NCBI RefSeq assembly: GCF_002192535.1
Contig: NZ_NAIA01000002.1
Location: forward strand, 1 to 64,000
DNA length: 64,000 nt
Direction: 5' to 3'
DNA from: Polynucleobacter hirudinilacicola
GTDB lineage: Bacteria > Pseudomonadota > Gammaproteobacteria > Burkholderiales > Burkholderiaceae
The notes under the pieces were generated by a model. The model searched no databases and was not told the DNA's origin. It was given only the letters and a program-made list of their open reading frames with translations. Position 1 is the stretch's first letter. Each line of letters starts with the position of its first letter. Shown piece by piece: positions 28,798 to 40,965 of this stretch. The translations under genes and the position numbers were made by a program.

Positions 28798-28824
28798 AAA
28801 AGACCTCAATTTGAGGTCTTTTTT
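28798..28824. terminator. Bidirectional terminator between gap and fur
   Basis: The stem GACCTC and GAGGTC, extended by four A-T pairs, has loop AATTT. Six T follow on the plus strand and four T on the minus strand. It sits between the convergent ends of gap and fur and can serve both. Confidence 0.88.
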
Positions 28825-28848
28825 CATTAGCAGGCTGCAGAAAAGTGC

Positions 28849-29304
28849 TTATTTTTGCTTATTTCGGCAGTTTTTCTTCTGACAATGCCCGTACATTGCT
28901 AAGGAGTGTTCCTGGAGCTTAAATCCCAGGTTTTTAGCAATATCTCTCTGTCTTTTCTCAATGGCCTCATCCACAAACTCCTCCACATGGCCACAATCAA
29001 GGCAAACCAGATGGTCGTGGTGTTGGCCCTCATTAAGCTCATAGATTGCTCTGCTATCACCCTTGCTAGACTCAAAATGGCTACGAAGAAGTAGCCCAGC
29101 CTGCTCAAATTGGGTTAAAACCCGATAAACCGTAGCGAGACCAATTTCTTGATCCTCTTTTGCTAGGGCCAAAAAGACGTCTTCAGCGCTAAAGTGGGTG
29201 CCACCATTTTGATGAAAAAAATCCAGAATTTTCATGCGTGGACCAGTGGCCTTTAGGCCAATGTCGCGCAAATCTGCAGGAGTAGGGTTTTGGTTCGTAT
29301 TCAT
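28849..29304 (-). CDS. fur: Ferric uptake regulator
   Basis: Iron-responsive DNA-binding repressor of 151 residues. The winged helix covers about 1-90 (LKATGPRMKILDFF, EIGLATVYRVLTQFEQAGLL). The metal site includes HHDHLVCLDCGHVEEF, giving the first CxxC, and a C-terminal HCQKKNC pair that may form a structural zinc site. I chose the ATG at 29304 (MNTNQNPTPADLR); the longer frame upstream overlaps bamE and has no family match. Divergent fur and bamE/omlA is a conserved arrangement in gamma- and betaproteobacteria. Confidence 0.95.
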   Translation of the reverse strand: MNTNQNPTPADLRDIGLKATGPRMKILDFFHQNGGTHFSAEDVFLALAKEDQEIGLATVYRVLTQFEQAGLLLRSHFESSKGDSRAIYELNEGQHHDHLVCLDCGHVEEFVDEAIEKRQRDIAKNLGFKLQEHSLAMYGHCQKKNCRNKQK

Positions 29305-29308
29305 GGCT

Positions 29309-29336
29309 TTGGGAGCTAAAATCAATGTCTTAATGA
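29309..29336 (+). promoter_or_regulatory. Candidate sigma70 promoter for bamE
   Basis: TTGGGA (29309-29314) and TAATGA (29331-29336) are separated by 16 bp in the 43-bp gap between fur and bamE. The predicted transcript would start about 5 bases before the bamE ATG at 29348, which is unusually short. Either the mRNA is nearly leaderless, a later bamE start is used, or the promoter lies elsewhere. Confidence 0.35.
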
Positions 29337-29347
29337 TACGGCCAGCC

Positions 29348-30082
29348 ATGCAAAATTGCCTTGAACTTTTTAGTCGTTTTTTGAACCCACTTTTTTTTGG
29401 GGTTTCCAGCTTTACCCGGTTCGGGTTCGTCGCTTTTGCAATGACTGCTCTTTTAGGGCTGACTGCTTGCACTTCAGCTGTTGATAACACCCAGCGCGAC
29501 TTTATGAATAAAGTATTTAGACCTTATGTTCCGGACATTGTTCAGGGAAACTTTATTTCAAGCGAGCAATACTCAAAGTTGCAATTAGGGATGAGTCGCG
29601 AGCAGGTTCGTCAAATTCTCGGCACACCTTTATTAGCTAGCTATTTCCATGCGAATCGCTGGGATTATGTTTTTGAATTTAAACGTTCTGGACAGCGCAT
29701 TGCTAAAGAGCGTCGTGTCACTGTCTTTTTTGATGGTGACAAAGTAGTGAGGTTTGAAGGTGATGCCCTTCCAACAGAGATCGAATTGGTTGCTGAGATT
29801 GATAACTACGCTAAAACAAAACGCTCTTTCTGGGATGTGATGACTGGCTCTAATAAGCCCCCAGTAACGCCCCCATTACAGCAACCAGAGTTGTTAGTTA
29901 CAAGTCCAACAAATAATTTACCTAAGGGTGCGGTTGTACCAGCAGCTCCGACTGCAAGTCAGGGTTCATTTTGGGATTTATTTGGTTCCTCGAAGTCATC
30001 AGATGGTCAAGCTGTGTCACAACCTGAAACTTTGGGGCCCGGCACGCTGAATGTTCCGCCTGCTACAGAGGTGAAGAAGTAA
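29348..30082 (+). CDS. bamE: Outer-membrane assembly lipoprotein BamE with long C-terminal extension
   Basis: Accessory lipoprotein of the BAM complex that inserts beta-barrel proteins in the outer membrane. The signal peptide ends in the lipobox LTAC, with C41 as lipidation site counted from the ATG at 29348. The SmpA/OmlA domain (about 65-155) has SKLQLGMSREQVRQILGTP and RWDYVFEF. The usual protein ends soon after this domain; here about 85 more Pro/Ser-rich residues follow, holding two copies of SFWD-x3-GS (at about 165 and 211). No good ribosome site precedes 29348; a TTG at 29381 is an alternative start. Confidence 0.88.
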   Translation: MQNCLELFSRFLNPLFFGVSSFTRFGFVAFAMTALLGLTACTSAVDNTQRDFMNKVFRPYVPDIVQGNFISSEQYSKLQLGMSREQVRQILGTPLLASYFHANRWDYVFEFKRSGQRIAKERRVTVFFDGDKVVRFEGDALPTEIELVAEIDNYAKTKRSFWDVMTGSNKPPVTPPLQQPELLVTSPTNNLPKGAVVPAAPTASQGSFWDLFGSSKSSDGQAVSQPETLGPGTLNVPPATEVKK

Positions 30083-30147
30083 AAATGATTGCTGTATTAG
30101 CACCCAAGTCAAACTGTACTTACCTTTAATTTGAAGTGATGAAATCA

Positions 30148-30951
30148 ATGATGAAGATCGCAATTGCTGGAGCAACTGGTCGCATGGGAAAGATGTTGAT
30201 TGAGAGCGTGCTAAATACCCCTGATGCCCAATTGGTTGGCGCACTTGAGCACACGTCTTCTCCTCAGTTAGGTGAGGATGCTGGCGCATTCTTAGGTAAA
30301 AAAACCGGCGTCATGATTTCAGCTGATGTTGCCCAGGCTTTAGCTGGCGCCCAATTTTTAATTGACTTCACCAGGCCTGAGGGGACGATGGCCCACTTAG
30401 CTGTTGCAGAGAAAACTGGTACCAAAATGATTATTGGTACAACGGGTTTGAGTACTGAACAAATTGCTGGCCTCAAAAAGGTGTCTACCAAGTTGGCGAT
30501 TGTGTTTGCTCCCAATATGAGTGTTGGCGTTAATGCCACATTCAAGTTGCTTGAGATTGCAGCAAAGATGCTTAATCAAGGTTATGACATCGAAATTATT
30601 GAAGCTCACCATCGCCATAAAGTTGATGCCCCTTCGGGAACTGCTCTGAAGATGGGTGAGGTTATTGCTGAGGCTTTGGGAGAAAAGTTAGACGATGTCG
30701 CTGTCTATGCTCGCGAAGGTCACACTGGTGAGCGTAAAGAAGGATCTATTGGATTTGCAACCATTCGTGGTGGCGATATTGTTGGGGATCACACAGTCCT
30801 CTTTGCAGGTGATGGTGAGCGCATTGAAATTAGCCATAAATCCTCTAGCCGTCAATCCTATGCACAAGGCTCCTTGCGTGCCGCACGCTTCTTGCAAACC
30901 CAAAATACGGGCCTGTATGACATGCAAGACGTTCTAGGTTTGCGTAAATAG
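30148..30951 (+). CDS. dapB: 4-hydroxy-tetrahydrodipicolinate reductase
   Basis: NAD(P)H-dependent step of lysine and meso-diaminopimelate synthesis. The N-terminal [12 protein letters not shown] is the cofactor loop, GTTGLS and APNMSVGVN follow, and the catalytic [15 protein letters not shown] carries the His pair and Lys (about 156-170). Several starts are possible (GTG 30136, ATG 30139, 30148, 30151). I chose 30148 because GAAG at 30133-30136 then has a workable spacing. The resulting 267 residues fits the family. It follows bamE by 65 bp. Confidence 0.95.
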   Translation: MMKIAIAGATGRMGKMLIESVLNTPDAQLVGALEHTSSPQLGEDAGAFLGKKTGVMISADVAQALAGAQFLIDFTRPEGTMAHLAVAEKTGTKMIIGTTGLSTEQIAGLKKVSTKLAIVFAPNMSVGVNATFKLLEIAAKMLNQGYDIEIIEAHHRHKVDAPSGTALKMGEVIAEALGEKLDDVAVYAREGHTGERKEGSIGFATIRGGDIVGDHTVLFAGDGERIEISHKSSSRQSYAQGSLRAARFLQTQNTGLYDMQDVLGLRK

Positions 30952-31000
30952 TATCCAGCATTAACGAATAACTAAAAATAGAAGAAAAGAGTTGTCTTGA

Positions 31001-33673
<2,673 letters not shown>

Positions 33674-33688
33674 CTAGAAAATAAATAC

Positions 33689-34216
33689 ATGAGCGCAAAT
33701 CATCTTCGACGTACCTTAATTGGCTTCATTGTTACGGCACCCTTAAGTGGCTTGATTGCTTGTGGTTATCGCCTGCGCGGAATGGTTGATGTGCCCTTTA
33801 AGGCAATTGCGATTACTGGCAATCCCTCGCCTCCCTTGCGTGCTGATTTGCAAACTGCTATTTTGACTGGGACCGATGTCAAGGTTGCGATTAATCCTAA
33901 AGATGCAGATTTAATTTTAGACATCAGCAATGAAATTAACGGCAGAGAAATATTAGCCTATAGCTCCAACGGTCAGGTTTCTGCATATCGCTTAACCATT
34001 CGGGTCATGTTTAGAGCCTATGACATTGCTGGTGGAGAAATTGTTCCTGAAAGCGAGATTTATATCACTAGGGATATGGACTTCTCAAATACCACTGTGT
34101 TGGCAACCGATGTTCAGCAGCAGCAGTTTTTGACATTAATGCGCAAAGATCTGGCTGTGCAGATTTTACGTCGTATTGCTGCTGCCGCCAAAAATCCACA
34201 AGCAAGATCTTTCTAG
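33689..34216 (+). CDS. lptE: LPS-assembly lipoprotein
   Basis: Outer-membrane lipoprotein that plugs LptD and helps place lipopolysaccharide on the cell surface. The 175-residue protein has a signal peptide ending in lipobox LIAC with C25, followed at once by GYRLRG, the motif typical of LptE. Its position between leuS and holA is diagnostic. The rest is weakly conserved beta/alpha sequence. Confidence 0.92.
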   Translation: MSANHLRRTLIGFIVTAPLSGLIACGYRLRGMVDVPFKAIAITGNPSPPLRADLQTAILTGTDVKVAINPKDADLILDISNEINGREILAYSSNGQVSAYRLTIRVMFRAYDIAGGEIVPESEIYITRDMDFSNTTVLATDVQQQQFLTLMRKDLAVQILRRIAAAAKNPQARSF

Positions 34217-34235
34217 AGATAGATAGAGAACTGCC

Positions 34236-35297
34236 ATGGTGAAAGTTGATGCCTTACAAACGCATCTCAAATCATTAGGTTCTGGCACTGATATCTTGCC
34301 ACTTTATGTCTTTAGTGGTGACGAGCCATTGTTAATGATGGAGGCAATGGATCAGTTGCGCGCCGCTGCAAAAAAATTGGGCTTTACTGATCGTGAAGTT
34401 TTCGTGCAGGAGCGGGGGTTTGATTGGGGCGCTCTCATGAATGCCGGCCAAACGATGTCTTTGTTTGGTGATAAGCGCTGGGTAGAGCTCCGCATTCCGA
34501 CTGGTAAGCCGGGTCGAGATGGGGCAGACGCTCTAAAACAATTTGCAGCACAAATCGCTTCACAACAAGATGGAGCCAATGGTCCTGATACGGTGGTTTG
34601 TATTGTGCTGCCTAGGTTGGATGGAAAAACGAAAACTTCTGGCTGGTTTAGTGCACTTGATGATGCTGGGATGGCTATTCAGGTGGATACCCTGGATCGC
34701 GGTCACTTACCATCATGGATTGCTGGACGACTCAAGAAGCAAAGTCAAGAAGTTGAGGCTGGACCTGAGGGTCAGCGTGCTCTGGAGTTTATTGCGGATC
34801 AGGTTGAGGGTAATCTGATTGCTGCCCATCAAGAAATTTTGAAATTAGGATTGCTGTATCCCGAAGGCAAGCTAACCGAAGAGCAAATTCGATCTTCTAT
34901 TTTGAAGGTGGCGCGTTATAACGTTTTTGAATTAACCGAAGCCATGCTTGCTGGTGATTTGCCAAGATTAAATCGTATGTTAGACGGCTTAAAAGGTGAG
35001 GGCGAGCCTTTGGTACTAATTTTGTGGAGCGTAACTGAAGAGCTTAGGCTACTATCTAAATTAAAGGCTGCGAGTGATGCTGGGGAGTCAGTTCAACAGC
35101 TCATGCGGGCTAATCGGATTTGGGGCAATAAAGAGCGTTTATACCCGGCTGCTATTAGAAGGGTGCAACCGCTCAAGTTGCGCAGAGCAATGCAGCTTGT
35201 AGCAGGCCTAGATCGACAGTCTAAAGGCCTACATGCAGCAGAGTTGCCGGCAGACCCATGGGATGGTTTGCGCTTGCTGGGAAATTTATTGCGGTAA
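34236..35297 (+). CDS. holA: DNA polymerase III, delta subunit
   Basis: Clamp-loader subunit that opens the beta sliding clamp. The 353-residue protein has the N-terminal PLYVFSGDEPLLMMEAMD and the central IADQVEGNLIAAHQEILKLGLL, followed by VARYNVFELTEAMLAGD, all typical of HolA. There is no Walker A motif, as expected for delta. It sits in the leuS-lptE-holA-proA run, 19 bp after lptE and 20 bp before proA. Confidence 0.94.
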   Translation: MVKVDALQTHLKSLGSGTDILPLYVFSGDEPLLMMEAMDQLRAAAKKLGFTDREVFVQERGFDWGALMNAGQTMSLFGDKRWVELRIPTGKPGRDGADALKQFAAQIASQQDGANGPDTVVCIVLPRLDGKTKTSGWFSALDDAGMAIQVDTLDRGHLPSWIAGRLKKQSQEVEAGPEGQRALEFIADQVEGNLIAAHQEILKLGLLYPEGKLTEEQIRSSILKVARYNVFELTEAMLAGDLPRLNRMLDGLKGEGEPLVLILWSVTEELRLLSKLKAASDAGESVQQLMRANRIWGNKERLYPAAIRRVQPLKLRRAMQLVAGLDRQSKGLHAAELPADPWDGLRLLGNLLR

Positions 35298-35317
35298 TGG
35301 TTTAGGAAGCTAGAAAT

Positions 35318-36607
35318 ATGAGTACAGGGATGACTTTAAATATTCAAGAGATGATGCAAGACATCGGTAGGCGGGCACGTAGCGCATCGCGTGCGATGGC
35401 GCGAGCATCTTCTGAGCAAAAGAATCAGGCTCTACTACATATTGCAAAGCTTATCCGCCAAAAAGCGAGTGATATTGAGAAAGTCAATTTACAAGATGTA
35501 GAGCGTGCAAAAGCAAATGGTCAAGATGCCGCATTTGTAGATCGGCTCACGATGACTCTAAAGACTATTGAAACTATGGCTTTAGGTCTTGAGCAAATCG
35601 TTTCGCTAGATGATCCGATCGGTAAAATTTCTGCTTTTCAAAAGCAAGCCTCTGGTATTGAAATTGGTCAAATGCGTGTTCCATTGGGCGTTATTGGCAT
35701 CATCTATGAGTCACGTCCAAACGTTACGATTGATGCAGCTGCACTTTGTTTGAAATCAGGTAATGCCGTGATCTTGCGAGGCGGCTCCGAGGCAATTGAT
35801 TCTAATACTTTGTTGGCTCACATTATTCAGGAGGGTTTGGCAGCAGCCAATCTCCCTAAAGACGCTGTTCAGGTAGTCGCTACGACTGACCGAAGTGCTG
35901 TAGGTGAAATGATCACAATGACTCAATACATTGACGTGATCGTGCCACGGGGCGGTAAGAGTTTGATTGCACGCTTGATGGCTGAAGCACGTGTGCCAAT
36001 GATCAAGCATTTAGATGGCATCTGCCATACCTATATTGATGCCGATGCAGACATTGCCATGGCAATTAAGGTGTGTGATAACGCTAAAACTCAGCGTTAC
36101 GCACCATGCAATGCGATGGAAACGCTCCTGGTGAATCAGGCTGTTGGACAAAAAGTGCTACCTACGCTTTGTAAAATTTATCAAGATAAGGGTGTGGAGT
36201 TACGTGTTGATGATTTAACACGTAAAACACTTGAAGAAAATGGCTTTCAGAACTTAGTGGATGCCACTGAAGATGATTGGCAAACAGAATATTTAGCCCC
36301 TATTTTGTCAATCAAGACTGTGGCCGATATCGATGAAGCCATGAATCATATCGAACGTTATGGCAGCAAGCATACCGATGCAATTATTACCAATAACAAG
36401 GCGCAAGCAGATCGTTTCTTGCGCGAAGTCGATAGTGCTAGCGTGATGGTGAATGCCAGCACCCGTTTTGCGGATGGCTTTGAATATGGTTTGGGCGCCG
36501 AAATTGGTATCTCGAATGACAAGTTACATGCCCGTGGCCCGGTTGGCCTGGATGGCTTAACCTCAATGAAATATATCGTCATGGGTCATGGCGAGATTCG
36601 CACTTAA
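35318..36607 (+). CDS. proA: Gamma-glutamyl phosphate reductase
   Basis: Second step of proline synthesis, reducing glutamyl phosphate to the semialdehyde with NADPH. The 429-residue aldehyde-dehydrogenase-fold protein shows [14 protein letters not shown] (about 127-140), the catalytic C264 in [10 protein letters not shown], and the C-terminal [14 protein letters not shown]. An alternative start is the ATG at 35330. The HemJ-like gene follows 5 bp after its stop, so the two are probably transcribed together. Confidence 0.97.
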   Translation: MSTGMTLNIQEMMQDIGRRARSASRAMARASSEQKNQALLHIAKLIRQKASDIEKVNLQDVERAKANGQDAAFVDRLTMTLKTIETMALGLEQIVSLDDPIGKISAFQKQASGIEIGQMRVPLGVIGIIYESRPNVTIDAAALCLKSGNAVILRGGSEAIDSNTLLAHIIQEGLAAANLPKDAVQVVATTDRSAVGEMITMTQYIDVIVPRGGKSLIARLMAEARVPMIKHLDGICHTYIDADADIAMAIKVCDNAKTQRYAPCNAMETLLVNQAVGQKVLPTLCKIYQDKGVELRVDDLTRKTLEENGFQNLVDATEDDWQTEYLAPILSIKTVADIDEAMNHIERYGSKHTDAIITNNKAQADRFLREVDSASVMVNASTRFADGFEYGLGAEIGISNDKLHARGPVGLDGLTSMKYIVMGHGEIRT

Positions 36608-36612
36608 AAAAT

Positions 36613-37038
36613 ATGACGAACTCTTATCTCTGGATTAAAACTTTCCATATTGTCTTAATTACTTCATGGTTTGCCGGCCTGTTTTATCTGCCACGCATCT
36701 TTGTGAACTTGGCTGATGAGAAAAATGTAGATACTTATGCACGCCTTTTAGGTATGGCCAATCGCCTCTTTCGATTCATGACTATCTTGGCTGTGCCAGC
36801 TATCCTACTTGGCTTAATACTCTGGCTGTATTTTGGTATTGGTGCCGGTGATGTCTGGATGCATGCGAAGTTATTTTTCGTCTTGCTGATCATCGGCTAC
36901 CACCATGCATGCTTTGGCTTGCTCAAGAAGTTTCGTGCTGGCGTGAATACAAAGTCTGGCATTTGGTATCGCTGGTTTAATGAAGTGCCAGTTATTTTGC
37001 TAGTGATTGTTGTTGCGCTGGTGCTATTTAAGCCCTAA
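36613..37038 (+). CDS. hemJ: HemJ-like protoporphyrinogen IX oxidase (CopD-like membrane protein)
   Basis: A 141-residue inner-membrane protein with four hydrophobic segments (about 7-25, 53-75, 83-102, 122-140). Features match the HemJ/UPF0093 family: WIKTFHIVLITSWFAGLFYLPR with H12 and R28, MHAKLFFVLLIIGYHH with H84 and K86, and RWFNEVPVILLVIVVALV near the end. HemJ oxidises protoporphyrinogen IX in heme synthesis, with the conserved His and Lys essential. hemL lies three genes downstream on the same strand, which fits a heme role. Databases often label such proteins CopD-like. Confidence 0.78.
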   Translation: MTNSYLWIKTFHIVLITSWFAGLFYLPRIFVNLADEKNVDTYARLLGMANRLFRFMTILAVPAILLGLILWLYFGIGAGDVWMHAKLFFVLLIIGYHHACFGLLKKFRAGVNTKSGIWYRWFNEVPVILLVIVVALVLFKP

Positions 37039-37085
37039 GTACGATCCTATCTTTTCCTGATTACCCTTTTTAGATTGTTAGCCCC

Positions 37086-38537
37086 ATGAGATTTTTTGTT
37101 GTTTGTCCAGGCGGTTTAGAAGTACCGCTGGCTCAGGAGCTTGCAGAGATTGCGGCGCGTCCGGATTCTAAAGCGTTGGGGGCTTGGGTGATTGATCCAA
37201 CGCCAACCAGTCCAACCGGGGGGATTGGTCTTGCAGCGCCGATTTCTGGGGCGATGGCTTTGAATTTACATTCCAGAATTGCTAGTCGCGTTTTATTGCA
37301 GATGGCACAAGCGCCCTATAGACAAGAGGAAGATCTTTATAAATTGGCTAGCGGTTTAGCCTGGGAAGATTGGTTTACCTCTAAACAAACTTTGCGGGTT
37401 GATGTCACTGCCCATCGCTCTCCATTGAAGAGCTTGAACTTTGCGACGCTGAAAATTAAAGATGCCATCGTAGATCGCTTGCGTGATGTTACTGGGGATC
37501 GTCCTAGTATTGATACAGCGTTCCCAGATGTGCGTGTTCAGGCGCACTTAACTGCAACCCAAATCACCGTTTACTTAGATACTTCTGGCGAGGCTCTCTT
37601 TAAGCGCGGCTGGCGTGATGAGAAGGGCGATGCACCTCTCAAAGAAAACTTAGCTGCTGGCATCTTGTCGATCACGGCTTGGAAGCCTGGCCAGTCTTTA
37701 TTTGATCCAATGTGCGGTAGTGGTACTTTCTTGATTGAAGCTGCTCAGACGGCGCTCTCTATTCCACCAGGAGCAATTCGGGCGGGGATGTATGGTGATG
37801 ATGCCAAGCCCAGTAGATTGGCTTATCGCCCACTCGTAACATCTGCAAACGGCTTTGGCTTTCAGAGACTGAAGCCCTTTAATGAAGCTGCTGAGCAAAA
37901 GCGCTGGAGTAATTTGAAAGAAGCTGCGCTGGCACAAATGCTAGACAAGCGTCAGCAATATCCAAATGTAGATTCCTTAAAAATTAGTGGTGGAGATATC
38001 AATGAAAAATTAGTCTCCATGTTTAGGGGTAATTGGCAGAGAGCACAGTTGCCAGATCAACCGCTGGTACGTCAGGTTGATGCTCTAGCAAGCAAGCCCC
38101 CAACGAATGCTCAAGAGGGTGTGATGTTATTAAATCCACCTTATGGTGAACGTCTTGTGATTAAAGGTGGCAGAGGTGGTAGTGCACAGGATCGTGACTC
38201 AAGTGATGCAGAGTATGGTGAGCCAGAGAATCGTTTTGAGATGAATTTAGAGACGGGCCGTCAGAGCGCTAAGCGTTCTAGTCGCGAGTCTTTGAAAAAA
38301 CTTCAGGCCCAAGAGGAGCAGGACCCTAAATTTGTGGAATTTTTACGCCAATTTGGCCAACACCTGAAAGATGCTTTTGGTGGGTGGAATGTTTTTGTAT
38401 TGACTGCCGATATGGCTTTGCCTGGTCAGTTGCGTATTAAGGAGTCTAAGCGTACCCCATTATTTAATGGTCCACTAGAGTGCCGTTTATTTAAGTTTGA
38501 GATGCATTCAAAGCGGTCTTCTTCTAGTGAAGACTAA
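37086..38537 (+). CDS. rlmL: THUMP-domain 23S rRNA guanine-N2 methyltransferase, RlmL type
   Basis: Probably methylates a guanine N2 in 23S rRNA. The 483 residues hold an N-terminal ferredoxin-like/THUMP region (about 1-165; GLEVPLAQELAEI) and a methyltransferase domain with SAM motif DPMCGSGTF (from D207) and catalytic NPPYGER (from N350). The RlmK domain of the long E. coli RlmKL is absent. Residues about 357-405 are a charged low-complexity insert rich in Gly, Asp, Ser and Lys. The exact target base is inferred from the family only. Confidence 0.83.
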   Translation: MRFFVVCPGGLEVPLAQELAEIAARPDSKALGAWVIDPTPTSPTGGIGLAAPISGAMALNLHSRIASRVLLQMAQAPYRQEEDLYKLASGLAWEDWFTSKQTLRVDVTAHRSPLKSLNFATLKIKDAIVDRLRDVTGDRPSIDTAFPDVRVQAHLTATQITVYLDTSGEALFKRGWRDEKGDAPLKENLAAGILSITAWKPGQSLFDPMCGSGTFLIEAAQTALSIPPGAIRAGMYGDDAKPSRLAYRPLVTSANGFGFQRLKPFNEAAEQKRWSNLKEAALAQMLDKRQQYPNVDSLKISGGDINEKLVSMFRGNWQRAQLPDQPLVRQVDALASKPPTNAQEGVMLLNPPYGERLVIKGGRGGSAQDRDSSDAEYGEPENRFEMNLETGRQSAKRSSRESLKKLQAQEEQDPKFVEFLRQFGQHLKDAFGGWNVFVLTADMALPGQLRIKESKRTPLFNGPLECRLFKFEMHSKRSSSSED

Positions 38538-38598
38538 GCACTTTAAAATAAAGCTACTAGTGATTAAATCCTAAAGAAATAGAGCGGAGAGTAATTCA

Positions 38599-38769
38599 AT
38601 GGAATTTAAAACCTATATGTGCCTGATCTGTGGCTGGGTCTATGATGAGGCTGCTGGCTTGCCTGATGAGGGCATTGCCCCAGGAACCCTCTGGAAAGAT
38701 GTGCCAATGAATTGGACCTGTCCAGAATGTGGTGCCCGCAAGGATGATTTTGAAATGATGGCGATTTAA
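38599..38769 (+). CDS. Rubredoxin
   Basis: A 56-residue electron-transfer protein with one Fe(Cys)4 site. The two CxxC pairs are C8-L-I-C11 and C41-P-E-C44, in the contexts YMCLICGWVYDE and WTCPECGARKDDF. The conserved aromatic residues Y6, Y15, W39 and F51 and the PGTLW loop are present. The length is that of classical rubredoxins. GGAGA about six bases before the ATG sets the start. It lies between the rlmL-like gene and hemL. Its electron partner is not encoded nearby. Confidence 0.95.
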   Translation: MEFKTYMCLICGWVYDEAAGLPDEGIAPGTLWKDVPMNWTCPECGARKDDFEMMAI

Positions 38770-38779
38770 TTAGGAACTC

Positions 38780-40084
38780 ATGATGGCAATGGTAGATCAA
38801 AACGAGATTTTATTTGAGCGTGCTCAAAAGACGATACCGGGTGGCGTGAACTCACCGGTGAGGGCTTTTCGTCAGGTTGGTGGTACACCCCGTTTTGTTA
38901 CTAAAGCCAAAGGCCCCTATTTTTGGGACGCCAACAATAAGCGTTACATCGATTTGATTATGTCTTGGGGCCCAATGATTGTTGGGCATGCAAACCCAGA
39001 AGTTATCGAGGCAGTACAAAAGGCTGCAGAAACCAGTTTTAGTTATGGCGCTCCAACCGAGGGCGAGATTGAATTAGCAGAACGTATTTGCGCCGTAATG
39101 CCGAGCGTTGAGCAAGTCCGCATGGTATCGAGTGGTACTGAGGCAACAATGAGCGCCCTCCGTCTTGCACGTGGCTATACCGGTCGAGACTTAATTATTA
39201 AATTTGAAGGCTGCTATCACGGTCATGCAGACAGCCTCCTGGTCAAGGCGGGCTCTGGTTTATTAACCTTTGCTGACTCTACTCAAAATGCGCCATCCTC
39301 TGGCGGTGTTCCGCAAGACTTGGTAAAGCACACCTTGGTATTGCCGTATAACGATGTGGCCGCGATTGAGGAAGTCTTTAAGAAGCAGGGCGACCAAATT
39401 GCAGCAGTGATCTTGGAGCCTATTGCGGGCAATATGAATTTAATTAAGCCCTCAAAAGAATTTTTATCTGCGATTCGTAATCTCACAAGCAAGCATGGCA
39501 GTGTATTGATTTACGACGAGGTGATGACAGGTTTTAGGGTTGCCTTAGGCGGCGCTCAGTCTTTGCAAGGCATTACCCCTGACCTGACTTGCTTAGGCAA
39601 AGTTATGGGTGGAGGTATGCCCATGGCAGCCTTTGGTGGAAAAAAAGAAATCATGTCTAAGCTTGCACCGTTAGGCAGCGTTTACCAAGCAGGTACCTTA
39701 TCTGGTAATCCAGTGGCTGTGGCGGCAGGTCTGAAGAGTCTAGAGATTATCTCTAGAGATGGTTTTTATGAATGCCTAGGCGGACAAACTCAAAAGCTCA
39801 TGACAGGTTTGAAGCAGGCGGCAGATAAGGCAAATATTCCGTTTTCAGTCGATAGCGAAGGCGGTATGTTTGGTTTCTATTTTACGAGTCAGATTCCAAC
39901 TTCCTACGAAGCGGTGACTAAATCAGATGTCGAGGCATTCAAGAAATTTTTTCATCTGATGCTAGATGAGGGTGTGTATCTTGCGCCATCGGCGTATGAA
40001 GCTGGGTTCACCTCCATTGCGCATGACAATGAAGTGGTCAATGCCATCATTGCTGCAGCTGAGAACTCCTTTAAGAAGCTCTAA
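38780..40084 (+). CDS. hemL: Glutamate-1-semialdehyde 2,1-aminomutase
   Basis: Converts glutamate-1-semialdehyde to 5-aminolevulinate, the heme precursor, using pyridoxal phosphate. The 434-residue protein has [16 protein letters not shown] near the N-terminus, [17 protein letters not shown] (about 116-132), YDEVMTGFR, and the PLP lysine K274 in [11 protein letters not shown]. The ATG at 38780 follows AGGAAC; a second ATG is next to it. It starts 10 bp after the rubredoxin stop and converges on apaH. Confidence 0.97.
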   Translation: MMAMVDQNEILFERAQKTIPGGVNSPVRAFRQVGGTPRFVTKAKGPYFWDANNKRYIDLIMSWGPMIVGHANPEVIEAVQKAAETSFSYGAPTEGEIELAERICAVMPSVEQVRMVSSGTEATMSALRLARGYTGRDLIIKFEGCYHGHADSLLVKAGSGLLTFADSTQNAPSSGGVPQDLVKHTLVLPYNDVAAIEEVFKKQGDQIAAVILEPIAGNMNLIKPSKEFLSAIRNLTSKHGSVLIYDEVMTGFRVALGGAQSLQGITPDLTCLGKVMGGGMPMAAFGGKKEIMSKLAPLGSVYQAGTLSGNPVAVAAGLKSLEIISRDGFYECLGGQTQKLMTGLKQAADKANIPFSVDSEGGMFGFYFTSQIPTSYEAVTKSDVEAFKKFFHLMLDEGVYLAPSAYEAGFTSIAHDNEVVNAIIAAAENSFKKL

Positions 40085-40091
40085 GTAGTAA

Positions 40092-40931
40092 TTACATTCT
40101 GAGTGGATGGTCATATCCATCCACCTGAATAATCTCAAGTCTTTTTGAGTCTTTATGAGAGTCTGCAATTTCAAGAGCTGTTAATTTTCCGCCCCAAACA
40201 CAGCCAGTATCTAAGCCAATCACATTATTGCGTCGTAATAATCCTAAAGTTGACCAATGACCAAAATAGATGAGGGTGTTAGCGGTTTTGCGTTTCGGTA
40301 CCTTAAACCAGGGAATGTAACCCTTGGGACCATTCTCTAAGCCTTCTTTACTGTCAAACTCCATCTGACCGCTTGGGGTACAAAAACGCATACGGGTGAG
40401 TGCATTGGTTATGAGACGCAGACGCTCATAACCCTTTAGCGAGTTACTCCATTGATTGGGGGTGTTGCCATACATATTCGCTAAAAATTGTTTATAGGAT
40501 TTGCTGCGCAGGGCTTTTTCAACCTCTTGAGCATATTCAATCGTTTGCTGTAAGTCCCATTGCGGGAGAACGCCAGCATGCACGGTAAGCACTTTGCCAT
40601 TACTGAGCGCCATAGGCCGATTACGCACCCAATTGATGAGTTCTTTGCGATCAGGTGCCTTGAGAATGGCATCCACAGTATCCAAACCCTTGGCTTTGCG
40701 AACGCCAGCATCAATCGCCAATAGATGAAGATCGTGGTTGCCGAGAATACATTCAGCACGGCCAGATTCTTGTAAAGATTTGAGTTGCCTTAGGGCGCCA
40801 AGCGAGTTCGGCCCGCGATTAACTAAATCCCCTAAAAAAATCATTTTTGATTTTTTGGGAAGACTTTTTACTAGGGCTTTAAGTGAGGGGGCGCATCCTT
40901 GGACATCACCCACAGCATAAATTTTGCTCAT
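40092..40931 (-). CDS. apaH: Symmetrical bis(5'-nucleosyl)-tetraphosphatase
   Basis: Hydrolyses Ap4A to two ADP. The metallophosphatase motifs are all present in the 279 residues: GDVQGC (8-13), GDLVNRGPNSLG (about 35-46), GNHDLHLLA (about 65-73), and the distal histidines in VHAGVLPQWD and FGHWSTLG. It lies 34 bp downstream of phrB on the same strand and converges on hemL. Confidence 0.95.
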   Translation of the reverse strand: MSKIYAVGDVQGCAPSLKALVKSLPKKSKMIFLGDLVNRGPNSLGALRQLKSLQESGRAECILGNHDLHLLAIDAGVRKAKGLDTVDAILKAPDRKELINWVRNRPMALSNGKVLTVHAGVLPQWDLQQTIEYAQEVEKALRSKSYKQFLANMYGNTPNQWSNSLKGYERLRLITNALTRMRFCTPSGQMEFDSKEGLENGPKGYIPWFKVPKRKTANTLIYFGHWSTLGLLRRNNVIGLDTGCVWGGKLTALEIADSHKDSKRLEIIQVDGYDHPLRM

Positions 40932-40965
40932 CCCTTATCTTAGTGGAAAAGCATTCCTTAGACGG

